A stretch of DNA of 36,286 nt from Clostridiales bacterium. Lineage in GTDB: Bacteria; Bacillota; Clostridia; Peptostreptococcales; Anaerovoracaceae. Position 1 is the first letter of the stretch. Each line of letters begins with the position of its first letter. The DNA lies in the NCBI GenBank assembly GCA_022773945.1, contig JALFNS010000034.1, positions 1-36,286 of the forward strand, in the 5' to 3' direction. Below, one piece after another: positions 22,943 through 30,012 of the stretch. The position numbers and the translations under genes were made by a program. Under the pieces are notes generated by a model. It was not told where the DNA came from. It saw only the letters and a program-made list of their open reading frames with translations, and did no database searches.

Positions 22943-23719
22943 ATGTACGAAACTGTTAAATACGAAGTGAGAGACGGTATTGCATATGTGACGGTCAACA
23001 GACCTGAGGCTCTTAATGCGCTGAATTCACAGGTTATCGGAGAGCTGCGCCAGGTTTTTGAAAACATCGCCGTTAATGATGATGCTAAAGTTGTCATCCT
23101 CACAGGCGAAGGCAGATCCTTCGTGGCGGGAGCTGACATCGCAGAGATGTCCAAGCTGAACGCGGTTGAGGCCAGAAACTTCGCCGCAGACGGACACGCT
23201 CTCATGAATTATATAGATAATATCGAGAAGCCGGTAATCGCGGCTGTTAACGGATTCGCTCTCGGCGGCGGATGTGAGCTGTCCATGGCATGCGACATCA
23301 GAATCGCATCATCCAAGGCCAAGTTCGGTCAGCCTGAGGTAGGCCTGGGACTCATCCCGGGATTCGGCGGTACTCAGAGACTTGCCAGACTGGTAGGCAA
23401 AGGCATGGCCAAGATGCTGATCTATTCGGCTGACACTATCGATGCGGAATACGCGTGTGAGATAGGCCTTGTGGAGAAGGTTGTGGCTCCCGAGAATCTC
23501 ATGAGCGAATGCGAGGCTCTGGCAGGAAGAATAATGGCCAAGGCCCCTATCGCTGTGGCTGTTTCCAAGCACTGCATCAACAACGGTTACGATATGGACA
23601 TGAAGTCCGCATCACAGTTTGAAATCAACTCCTTCGGAGTTCTCTTCGATTCAGAGGACATGAAGGAAGGAACAGCAGCGTTCCTCGAGAAGAGAAAGGC
23701 AGAGTTTAAGAACAAATAG
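22943..23719 (+). CDS. crt: Enoyl-CoA hydratase/3-hydroxybutyryl-CoA dehydratase
   Basis: This 258-residue crotonase has the oxyanion-hole stretches GRSFVAGADIAEMS (about 56-69) and NGFALGGGCELSMACD (about 101-116), and the second catalytic glutamate in PEVGLGLIPGFGGTQRL (about 130-146). It interconverts 3-hydroxyacyl-CoA and 2-enoyl-CoA, typically in butyrate formation. ATG 22943 is preferred because GAAAGGA lies about 10 bases upstream; the ATG at 22925 overlaps that site. The partner genes of a butyrate pathway are absent here, so this copy may serve another CoA pathway or the neighbouring acyl operon. A strong terminator follows. Confidence 0.88.
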   Translation: MYETVKYEVRDGIAYVTVNRPEALNALNSQVIGELRQVFENIAVNDDAKVVILTGEGRSFVAGADIAEMSKLNAVEARNFAADGHALMNYIDNIEKPVIAAVNGFALGGGCELSMACDIRIASSKAKFGQPEVGLGLIPGFGGTQRLARLVGKGMAKMLIYSADTIDAEYACEIGLVEKVVAPENLMSECEALAGRIMAKAPIAVAVSKHCINNGYDMDMKSASQFEINSFGVLFDSEDMKEGTAAFLEKRKAEFKNK

Positions 23720-23743
23720 AACGTGTATCTTATATCTTCATGG

Positions 23744-23773
23744 ACAGACCGGAGTGTACCCGGTCTGTTTTTT
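23744..23773 (+). terminator. Rho-independent terminator after crt
   Basis: ACAGACCGG (23744-23752) pairs perfectly with CCGGTCTGT (23760-23768) around a 7-base loop, followed by TTTTTT. Confidence 0.92.
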
Positions 23774-23807
23774 GAAGAACCCGCCGCACAGGCAGGGAGG
23801 CAGGCAG

Positions 23808-24509
23808 ATGAGTTTTGTTAGATTTGAAAATGTAAGCAAGGAATACGGCAGCGGCGAGGTCAGGGTTAAGGCCCTGCAGCAGGTATCCTTCGAAATAGAG
23901 AAGGGCGAAATATGCATCGTTCTGGGGCAGTCAGGAGCAGGTAAAACCACGCTGCTGAATTTGCTTGGCGGGATGGATACCCTCACCGAAGGCCATATAT
24001 ACCTGGACGGCAGGGATATTTCAGGATACGGAGACAGAGAACTGGCGGGATACAGAAGGCGTGACATCGGTTTCGTGTTCCAGTTCTATAATCTAATTCC
24101 CAACCTCACGGCTCTCGAGAACGTGGAGATTGCCTGTCAGCTTGTTGAGGATGCGGCGGACTGTGAGGAGATGCTCAGACTTGTAGGGCTGGGCGACAGG
24201 ATGGGAAACTTCCCGGCACAGCTCAGCGGCGGAGAGCAGCAGAGAGTTGCCATAGCCAGAGCCATGGCCAAGAACCCTAAGCTTTTGCTCTGCGATGAGC
24301 CGACGGGAGCCCTCGATTACGAAACGGGCAAGTCCATACTCAGGCTCATACAGAATTCCGTCAGGAGAGACGGGAGAACTGCGGTTATAATAACACATAA
24401 CCAGGCCCTGGCGCCTATGGCGGACAGGGTAATCAGAATCAGAAGCGGTATGATCGATTCCGTCAATGTGAACAGCCGGCCGGAATCGATAGATAACATA
24501 GAGTGGTAA
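23808..24509 (+). CDS. ABC transporter ATP-binding protein, MacB/LolD type
   Basis: This 233-residue ATPase shows Walker [10 protein letters not shown], the MacB-type Q-loop [16 protein letters not shown], signature [15 protein letters not shown], Walker [13 protein letters not shown] and the switch histidine in IITHN. ATG 23808 has AGGGAGG 8 bases upstream; a longer in-frame frame begins inside the preceding terminator and is rejected. It pairs with the FtsX-type permease 15 bases downstream. MacB-like ATPases drive conformational work across the membrane rather than classic import. No promoter was recognised between the terminator and the start. Confidence 0.9.
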   Translation: MSFVRFENVSKEYGSGEVRVKALQQVSFEIEKGEICIVLGQSGAGKTTLLNLLGGMDTLTEGHIYLDGRDISGYGDRELAGYRRRDIGFVFQFYNLIPNLTALENVEIACQLVEDAADCEEMLRLVGLGDRMGNFPAQLSGGEQQRVAIARAMAKNPKLLLCDEPTGALDYETGKSILRLIQNSVRRDGRTAVIITHNQALAPMADRVIRIRSGMIDSVNVNSRPESIDNIEW

Positions 24510-24524
24510 GGTGCGGACAAGAGC

Positions 24525-27500
24525 ATGAAGAAGAATGTTTACGGCAAAAGCATATTGAGAACCATATTCGGCAGCATGGGGCGATACATATCCATTATGG
24601 CCATAATCGCTCTCGGTGTGGGATTTTTTGCCGGAATCAAGGTTACCAAATCCTCCATGGTTCAGACCTTTAACACCTATGTCCACGAATACAACATGTA
24701 CGACTTCCGGCTCGTGTCGACGCTGGGATTTACCGATGAGGAAATCAGTAGGCTGGCGGATACGGAGGGCATCAGTGACGCAGAGGGAAGCATTACCCGG
24801 GACATATACTCACTTGATGGTGAGGATAACAGAACCGTCTACAGGGTGCATTCCATAACGGATAAGGTTAACGACCTGAAGCTGTCGGATGGGCGCATGC
24901 CGGAGAAGGCGGGAGAGTGTGTAGGCGACAAGGACCACTTCTCTTCCGAAGATATCGGTAGCACTGTCCTGATTACCGATGAGAATGACAAGGATACGAG
25001 AGAAGGCTTCTCCTGCAGTGAAATGAAGCTTGTGGGGCTTGTATCATCTCCCGTTTACATTAACAGAACTGAGAGAGGAACTTCCTCTCTGGGGGACGGT
25101 AATATCGATGCTTATCTCTATGCGGATCCGGACACCTTCGACGGTGATTACTATACTGAAGCCTATCTCACCGTTGAAGATGATGAATATATCTACAGCA
25201 GCGAGTACGAGAAGAACATTAAGGATGTGAAACCTGCAGTTAAGGCGGCAGGGGAGGAATGCGGCGAGGACAGATACGATGAAATTCTCGCGGAAGCTCA
25301 GGAGAAGATAGATGATGCCCGGGAGGAGCTGGAATCGGGCAGGGCAGAGCTGGAATCAAAGAAGCAGGAAACCTATGCCGAGCTTGATAATGCTCTCGCT
25401 AAACTCAACAGCGAGAAGAAGAAACTCAATAAATCAGAGAAGCAGCTGAAGTCGGGTAAGAGCACGCTCCGTCAGAAGAAGGAGGAGCTTGAAGGCACCG
25501 TGAGCGATCTGGAGCTGAAGCTTTCATATGCCAATATGAATCTGGAAATGGCGGAAGAGAAGCTCCGGGAGGCGGAAGCTTCCGGGGATGAAGAGGCGAT
25601 TGGGCAGTGCAGTGCGGCGGTTGAAGAGGCGCGTGCCGGCGTAGAAGCCGTAAGTGCCGGTATGACCCAGGCGCAGGCCGGACTTGATCAGGTCAATGAG
25701 AAGCTGGCGGCTATTCCCGCATCAGAGAAGCAGCTGAAGGAAGGCCGTAAGGCCCTGAGCAAAGGCTACGAGGATTACGAGGCGGGCCGCGCGAAGGCAG
25801 AAAGTGAATTTGCCAAGGCTGAAGAAGAGCTGGCCGACGGCGAGGAGAAACTCGCACGTGAGGAACGTAAGCTGAAGGATATCGAAAAGCCGGAGCTTTA
25901 TGTGCAGACTCGTGATGACAACACGGGATACACTTCATATGACAGCAATTCGGATATAGTCGACAGCATAGCCAAGATATTCCCTGTGTTCTTCTTCCTG
26001 ATAGCAGCTCTCGTATGCTCAACAACCATGACGAGAATGGTGGAAGAGGAGAGGGGACAGATAGGAGTTCTCAGAGCGCTGGGATACAGCCGGGGCAGGA
26101 TAATGTGGAAATACATGGTCTATTCCGGTTCGGCGGCGGTAATCGGATGTATCGGAGGATTCCTGGCCGGATCGAAGTTCTTCCCGCTTGCCATATTTAC
26201 CGCCTACGGAATGCTCTTTGATTTCGCGCCTCTTGAATTCTACTTCAGTCTGCCTCTGGCTCTCATATCTCTGGGTGTCGCTCTGCTGTGCTCTGTGGGC
26301 ACCACATATCTCGCCTGCAGGAGTCAGCTTAAGGAAATGCCGGCCGAGATAATGCTGCCTAAGGCACCTAAGGCAGGCAAGAGGGTTCTCATGGAGAGAA
26401 TCACGCCTCTCTGGAAGCGTCTCAAGTTCACCTACAAGGTGTCCGTGAGAAACGTGTTCAGGTACAAGAAGCGCATGTTCATGATGATAGCGGGTATTGC
26501 AGGCTGTACGGCTCTGGTGCTGGCAGGCTTCGGTATATATGATTCCGTGGGAGGACTTACGAACCACCAGTACGATGAAATAGAGAAATATGATATTACT
26601 GTAGCCTTTGAGAAAGAACCTGATGATGAAACTCTGGATGATTTCACCGGGGAGTTTGCAGGCTGTCTCGAGGATTACGCTCTTCTGGAGCAGGTGACGG
26701 TAAATGCCAAGTCGGAGAAGAAAATCAGATCCTGCAATATGATTATCTCCGATGATGATAAGAGTCTGACGAAGCTGATAGACTTCAGAAATGATGAGGA
26801 TGAATCAAAGATCGGGTATCCCGGCTACGGTGAGTGCGTGATTAACAATAAGCTGGCGGAGCTTATGGGGGTTTCGGCGGGAGATATGCTTACAGTGGAA
26901 TATGACGACACGAAGACCGTCAGCCTTAAGGTATCGGGAGTATACAGAAATTATGTGGGTAATTTCATATTCATAACCCCTGACACATACGACAGTATAA
27001 TGAACAAGGAGTACAGCCCGTCTGTTCTGTATGTTGAAGTCAAGGATGGCGCAGACGTGAGGGAGGCTGCAGGTGAGATCGGCGGTTTCGACGGCGTTGC
27101 CGGCATGGTTCTGAATCTGGATACCAGGGAGCATGTGGAACAGATGATGAAGAGTCTGGACTACGTTGTGTGGCTTGTAATCGGATGTGCGGGTGCGCTG
27201 GCTTTCATCGTGCTCTTCAATCTGACAAACATAAACATTACCGAGCGTGTGCGTGAGATAGCTACAATCAAGGTGCTGGGATTCTATCCTCGTGAGACGG
27301 GAGCTTACGTGCTGCGTGAGAACCTCATGCTTGTGGCCATGGGAATAGGCGTGGGGCTGCCTCTGGGAATCCTCCTGCACAAATTCATAATGAGCAGGAT
27401 TGTGGTGGATGCCGTATCCTTCAACACGACACTGGAGCCGCTGAGCTATGTGTATACGGTTATTGCGGTGATCTGTTTCACACTGATTGTGGACATAATA

Positions 27501-27557
27501 ATGAGAAAAAAGCTCTCCCGCATCAATATGGCGGAGGCTCTGAAATCGGTAGATTAG
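24525..27557 (+). CDS. FtsX/MacB-like permease with extracytoplasmic coiled coil
   Basis: This 1010-residue permease has one N-terminal membrane helix (about 21-41), a large extracytoplasmic region, three helices near 483-600 with the FtsX-domain sequence TTMTRMVEEERGQIGVLRAL, another helix near 650-675, a second extracytoplasmic domain, and a final FtsX domain (about 880-1000, with ITERVREIATIKVLGFYPRE). Residues about 254-458 are almost continuous heptad-like Glu/Lys/Ala/Leu sequence, a long coiled coil. That layout is common in Firmicutes FtsX-family exporters and may reach into or through the cell wall. With the adjacent ATPase it forms a complete system; the substrate is unknown. Confidence 0.88.
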   Translation: MKKNVYGKSILRTIFGSMGRYISIMAIIALGVGFFAGIKVTKSSMVQTFNTYVHEYNMYDFRLVSTLGFTDEEISRLADTEGISDAEGSITRDIYSLDGEDNRTVYRVHSITDKVNDLKLSDGRMPEKAGECVGDKDHFSSEDIGSTVLITDENDKDTREGFSCSEMKLVGLVSSPVYINRTERGTSSLGDGNIDAYLYADPDTFDGDYYTEAYLTVEDDEYIYSSEYEKNIKDVKPAVKAAGEECGEDRYDEILAEAQEKIDDAREELESGRAELESKKQETYAELDNALAKLNSEKKKLNKSEKQLKSGKSTLRQKKEELEGTVSDLELKLSYANMNLEMAEEKLREAEASGDEEAIGQCSAAVEEARAGVEAVSAGMTQAQAGLDQVNEKLAAIPASEKQLKEGRKALSKGYEDYEAGRAKAESEFAKAEEELADGEEKLAREERKLKDIEKPELYVQTRDDNTGYTSYDSNSDIVDSIAKIFPVFFFLIAALVCSTTMTRMVEEERGQIGVLRALGYSRGRIMWKYMVYSGSAAVIGCIGGFLAGSKFFPLAIFTAYGMLFDFAPLEFYFSLPLALISLGVALLCSVGTTYLACRSQLKEMPAEIMLPKAPKAGKRVLMERITPLWKRLKFTYKVSVRNVFRYKKRMFMMIAGIAGCTALVLAGFGIYDSVGGLTNHQYDEIEKYDITVAFEKEPDDETLDDFTGEFAGCLEDYALLEQVTVNAKSEKKIRSCNMIISDDDKSLTKLIDFRNDEDESKIGYPGYGECVINNKLAELMGVSAGDMLTVEYDDTKTVSLKVSGVYRNYVGNFIFITPDTYDSIMNKEYSPSVLYVEVKDGADVREAAGEIGGFDGVAGMVLNLDTREHVEQMMKSLDYVVWLVIGCAGALAFIVLFNLTNINITERVREIATIKVLGFYPRETGAYVLRENLMLVAMGIGVGLPLGILLHKFIMSRIVVDAVSFNTTLEPLSYVYTVIAVICFTLIVDIIMRKKLSRINMAEALKSVD

Positions 27558-27578
27558 AGAAAGGAAGGAAGATAAGGG

Positions 27579-28274
27579 ATGTTACTTAAACGTGAAGACA
27601 GTTTTACAGTATCCGAGGGAGACCTGACACCGGCAGGCACGCTGCCGGCAGGGAGAATACTCCATGAATTTCAGGATATAGCAGGCGATCATGCCGAAGC
27701 ACTTGGAGAAGGCATGGATAAGCTTCGCAGCGAAGGGAAGGCCTGGATACTGTCCAAGGTCAGATTCGAAGTGCTGGGAAGCTTCTCGGCAGGTGAAACA
27801 TACAGGATAGAAACTTATCCCAGAGAGAAGAAGGGCGTCACCTTTTACAGAGATTACTACATATACGATGGCGACGATAACATGCTGGCCCGCGGCACAA
27901 GCCACTGGTGCATCATGAACTTCGATACCAGGCGCATACTCAGGCATGCACCGGATTTCGTAGGAGAATACATAGATCACAAAGCCTTCGAAGACGATAT
28001 TCCTAAGATCAGATCCGAGGAAGGCGAGCCTGCGGGAAGCCATCTTGTTACCCGTGAAGACATAGACAGAAACAATCACACCAACAACTGCCGCTACGGT
28101 GACATGGTCGAAACAGTCCTTAATCACCGGGCCTACAGCGAGATGATAATCAACTTCTCCCGTGAAACTGTAGAGGGAGATACCATTGAATTCTTCACCG
28201 GCGAGTCGCATGGATACACTCACGTTGAAGGCCGCAGGGGAGAAGAGGTTGTGTTTAAGGCGATGGTGCGGTAA
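27579..28274 (+). CDS. Acyl-[acyl-carrier-protein] thioesterase, FatA/FatB type
   Basis: This 231-residue double hot-dog thioesterase releases free fatty acids from acyl-ACP. The first hot-dog has ILHEFQDIAGDHAEALG (about 28-44) and WILSKVRFEVL; the second has the catalytic Asn/His region REDIDRNNHTNNCRYGD (about 158-174). It lies 21 bases after the exporter permease behind AAAGGAAGG and is probably in the same transcript. Its products could feed the ligase and LuxE domain of the operon about 5 kb upstream, or be exported; both ideas are inference. Confidence 0.85.
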   Translation: MLLKREDSFTVSEGDLTPAGTLPAGRILHEFQDIAGDHAEALGEGMDKLRSEGKAWILSKVRFEVLGSFSAGETYRIETYPREKKGVTFYRDYYIYDGDDNMLARGTSHWCIMNFDTRRILRHAPDFVGEYIDHKAFEDDIPKIRSEEGEPAGSHLVTREDIDRNNHTNNCRYGDMVETVLNHRAYSEMIINFSRETVEGDTIEFFTGESHGYTHVEGRRGEEVVFKAMVR

Positions 28275-28311
28275 GGCGGACATCGAAGGTGATTGCGGCT
28301 TAGTCCTCATC

Positions 28312-28330
28312 GCTGCAAGGGCAGTTTTTT
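28312..28330 (+). terminator. Weak candidate terminator between convergent genes
   Basis: A short stem CTGC/GCAG with a 4-base loop is followed by TTTTTT. It ends 12 bases before the stop of the convergent small gene. The stem is only 4-5 bp, so the call is tentative. Confidence 0.35.
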
Positions 28331-28341
28331 ACACCTATCAC

Positions 28342-28614
28342 CTACAGCCCATTCCTGTACATGTCATTGATTACCGCCTGAGCATGTTCAGATGTCTTCT
28401 TTCGAACAATCGCGTCCCTGTCGCTTAATATGGCCAGCATCTCATCCACGAGATCCTCGAGTCTGGGGTTCCCTGCGCGGTGCAGGTACCTCAGCATACG
28501 GGTCGCGGTATAGTCGGTATTCATGTTCCTGTAAGCTACTTCCGCACAGAATTCTTCGGGATAGCCTCTGCCCGTAAGTTCCTTATATAATTCGTCTGTT
28601 TGTTTTGATGCCAT
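28342..28614 (-). CDS. Small conserved hypothetical protein, 90 residues
   Basis: This - strand gene starts at ATG 28614 (MASKQTDELYKELTGRGYPE) with a GGGAGG site 8 bases upstream. A start nine bases further upstream would overlap that site. The protein is soluble, mostly helical, with a distinctive AYRNMNTDYTATRMLRYL centre. I believe similar short proteins occur in many Clostridia but cannot name a domain. A -10-like TATAAT lies on the - strand at 28643-28638. It is convergent with the thioesterase gene and divergent from the Fic gene. Function unknown. Confidence 0.75.
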   Translation of the reverse strand: MASKQTDELYKELTGRGYPEEFCAEVAYRNMNTDYTATRMLRYLHRAGNPRLEDLVDEMLAILSDRDAIVRKKTSEHAQAVINDMYRNGL

Positions 28615-28677
28615 AGGAAGCACCTCCCATCCACCTAATTATACACTTCCGGACCTAAAAGATAAATGGTCACAAAC

Positions 28678-28728
28678 ATCGGCAAGAAACAAGTAGTTTA
28701 AATGACGCGCAATTGAAATCTTGCCGAT
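28678..28728 (+). promoter_or_regulatory. Inverted repeat across the fic promoter, candidate operator
   Basis: ATCGGCAAGA (28678-28687) and its exact reverse complement TCTTGCCGAT (28719-28728) lie with centres 41 bases apart, close to four helical turns. The right arm occupies the spacer between the -35 and -10 boxes of the fic promoter. The Fic protein has its own N-terminal helix-turn-helix, so autoregulation by looping or paired dimers is plausible but unproven. Confidence 0.5.
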
Positions 28729-28741
28729 AATCTGATATACT
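28713..28741 (+). promoter_or_regulatory. Promoter of the fic gene
   Basis: TTGAAA (28713-28718), a 17-base spacer ending TGA, and TATACT (28736-28741) form a near-consensus promoter with an extended -10. The predicted start near 28748 leaves a leader of about 45 bases with a strong GGAGG site. Confidence 0.75.
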
Positions 28742-28792
28742 GAATTCCGATAAAGCATAAATTTCAACATGATTTGCAACGGAGGAGAGGAA

Positions 28793-29683
28793 GTGCGATA
28801 CCTTACGGTTATAGAAACAGCGAAAAAATGGAATGTGTCGGAGCGTAGTGTGAGAAATTACTGTGCACAGGGAAGAGTAGAGGGGGCGTTTCTTTCCGGC
28901 AAGACCTGGAATATTCCCGAAACCGCCGAGAAACCGGAACGTTCCAACAAGAAGAAGCGGCAGCCGGTTACTTTGCTTGACATTATGAGAGAAGAGAAAG
29001 CGAGCAAATACTCCGGCGGAATTTATCACAAGACGCAGATTGATCTGACATACAACTCCAATCATATGGAGGGCAGCCGCCTGACCCATGACCAGACCAG
29101 ATATATTTTTGAAACCAACACCATCGGCGTTGAGAAGGTTGCACTCAATGTTGATGACGTAATCGAAACTGCGAATCACTTCCGCTGTATTGATAAGGTA
29201 ATTGATAATGCAAAGGCCGCACTGACAGAAAAATTCATCAAAGACCTTCACCTTACCCTGAAAAACGGTACCCGGGATTCCGGGAAGGACTGGTTCGAAG
29301 CAGGTGAGTATAAGAAGATGCCGAATGAAGTCGGCGGCATTGAAACCGCTCTGCCGGAAGAAGTTGCCGATAAAATGAAAGCCCTGCTGACAGAGTATAA
29401 CGCCAAAGAAGAAAAAAGCCTTGATGATATTCTGGATTTTCATGTCAGGTTTGAACGGATTCATCCGTTTCAGGATGGCAATGGTCGCGTAGGCCGCCTG
29501 ATCATGTTTAAGGAATGCCTGAAATACAACATCGTTCCCTTCATCATTGATGAGGATTTGAAGATGTTCTATTACCGCGGACTCAAGGAATGGGATCATG
29601 AGAAAGGCTATCTGACAGATACCTGCCTGGCGGCGCAGGATAAGTATAAGGCGTATCTGGATTATTTCAGGATTAACGATTAG
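28793..29683 (+). CDS. Fic-family protein with N-terminal helix-turn-helix
   Basis: This 296-residue protein probably starts at GTG 28793, with GGAGGAGAGGAA just upstream; the in-frame ATG at 28769 would put that site inside the gene. Residues about 3-42 form a small helix-turn-helix (YLTVIETAKKWNVSERSVRN). The Fic core has the complete catalytic motif HPFQDGNGRVGR from H224, so it should transfer AMP (or another nucleotide) to target hydroxyls. An inhibitory-helix motif S-x3-E-G is present at S89-E93-G94 (SNHMEG), placing it with self-inhibited class II Fic proteins. No separate antitoxin gene is adjacent. It sits at the edge of a defence-like island, with an operator-like repeat on its promoter. 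Confidence 0.88.
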   Translation: MRYLTVIETAKKWNVSERSVRNYCAQGRVEGAFLSGKTWNIPETAEKPERSNKKKRQPVTLLDIMREEKASKYSGGIYHKTQIDLTYNSNHMEGSRLTHDQTRYIFETNTIGVEKVALNVDDVIETANHFRCIDKVIDNAKAALTEKFIKDLHLTLKNGTRDSGKDWFEAGEYKKMPNEVGGIETALPEEVADKMKALLTEYNAKEEKSLDDILDFHVRFERIHPFQDGNGRVGRLIMFKECLKYNIVPFIIDEDLKMFYYRGLKEWDHEKGYLTDTCLAAQDKYKAYLDYFRIND

Positions 29684-29768
29684 GATTAACGATATCGTTA
29701 ATTCTCGTAGTTTTACAGTTAATTCTCTCGGAAAATCGTTAATTCTCGCAGTTTTACTGTTAATTCTC
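29670..29768 (+). repeat. Phased repeat cluster and palindrome downstream of fic
   Basis: GGATTAACGAT occurs at 29670-29680 and again at 29683-29693. The second copy runs into a perfect 18-base palindrome, ATTAACGATATCGTTAAT (29685-29702). GTTAATTCTC then occurs four times, at 29697, 29718, 29738 and 29759, with offsets of 21, 20 and 21 bases. The copies group into two 41-base units, each with AGTTTTAC between its two 10-mers. The array straddles and follows the fic stop codon. It is not a CRISPR: the spacing is too short and the spacers are related. Confidence 0.8.
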
Positions 29769-29833
29769 AAAGGTCTGAAGTCAAGTCCACTTCTCAAAAC
29801 TGAAAATTTATTGATTTTGGGAAGTGAGACATA

Positions 29834-29880
29834 CCTGGCGGCACAGAATAAATAAAAGGCGCATCTGGACAATTTTAGAA
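29834..29880 (+). pseudogene. Decayed copy of the fic 3' end
   Basis: These 47 bases align without gaps to 29626-29672, inside the last codons of fic, with 38 identical positions counted by eye. In the corresponding frame it reads YLAAQNK, then a stop, then KAHLDNF, compared with CLAAQDKYKAYLDYF in the intact gene. It is therefore a non-coding remnant of a second fic-like 3' end 208 bases downstream. The whole 29684-30012 gap holds the repeat cluster, this remnant, a terminator and a promoter, and no intact gene. Confidence 0.72.
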
Positions 29881-29902
29881 ACAGTATGCTGCAAAAGCTA
29901 AC

Positions 29903-29926
29903 AAAGGGGCGTTTATCGCCTCTTTT
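29903..29926 (+). terminator. Rho-independent terminator before the helicase gene
   Basis: AAAGGGGCG (29903-29911) pairs with CGCCTCTTT (29917-29925) around TTTAT, with one G-T wobble, and is followed by T. It separates fic and its remnant from the downstream operon. Confidence 0.7.
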
Positions 29927-29941
29927 GAATTTAGGTTTAAA

Positions 29942-29970
29942 TTGAAGGTTTAACGAACGGGTGTTATAAT
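29942..29970 (+). promoter_or_regulatory. Promoter of the helicase/methyltransferase operon
   Basis: TTGAAG (29942-29947), a 17-base spacer ending in TGT, and a perfect TATAAT (29965-29970) give a strong -35/extended -10 promoter. The start is expected near 29977. A GAGAGGACGAAG ribosome site precedes ATG 30013. Confidence 0.8.
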
Positions 29971-30012
29971 GTAATTCAAGGATTCTAGCTAAAGCAGTGA
30001 GAGGACGAAGAA

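Noticed and set aside
29697-29768. CRISPR-like array
   Set aside because: The repeats are only 10 bases at 20-21 base spacing, and the intervening sequences are themselves similar. No cas genes are nearby.
28670-29872. 400-codon ORF on the - strand opposite fic
   Set aside because: It is the antisense shadow of fic and the repeat region. It has no ribosome site, the + strand Fic motif is unambiguous, and the composition is non-protein-like.
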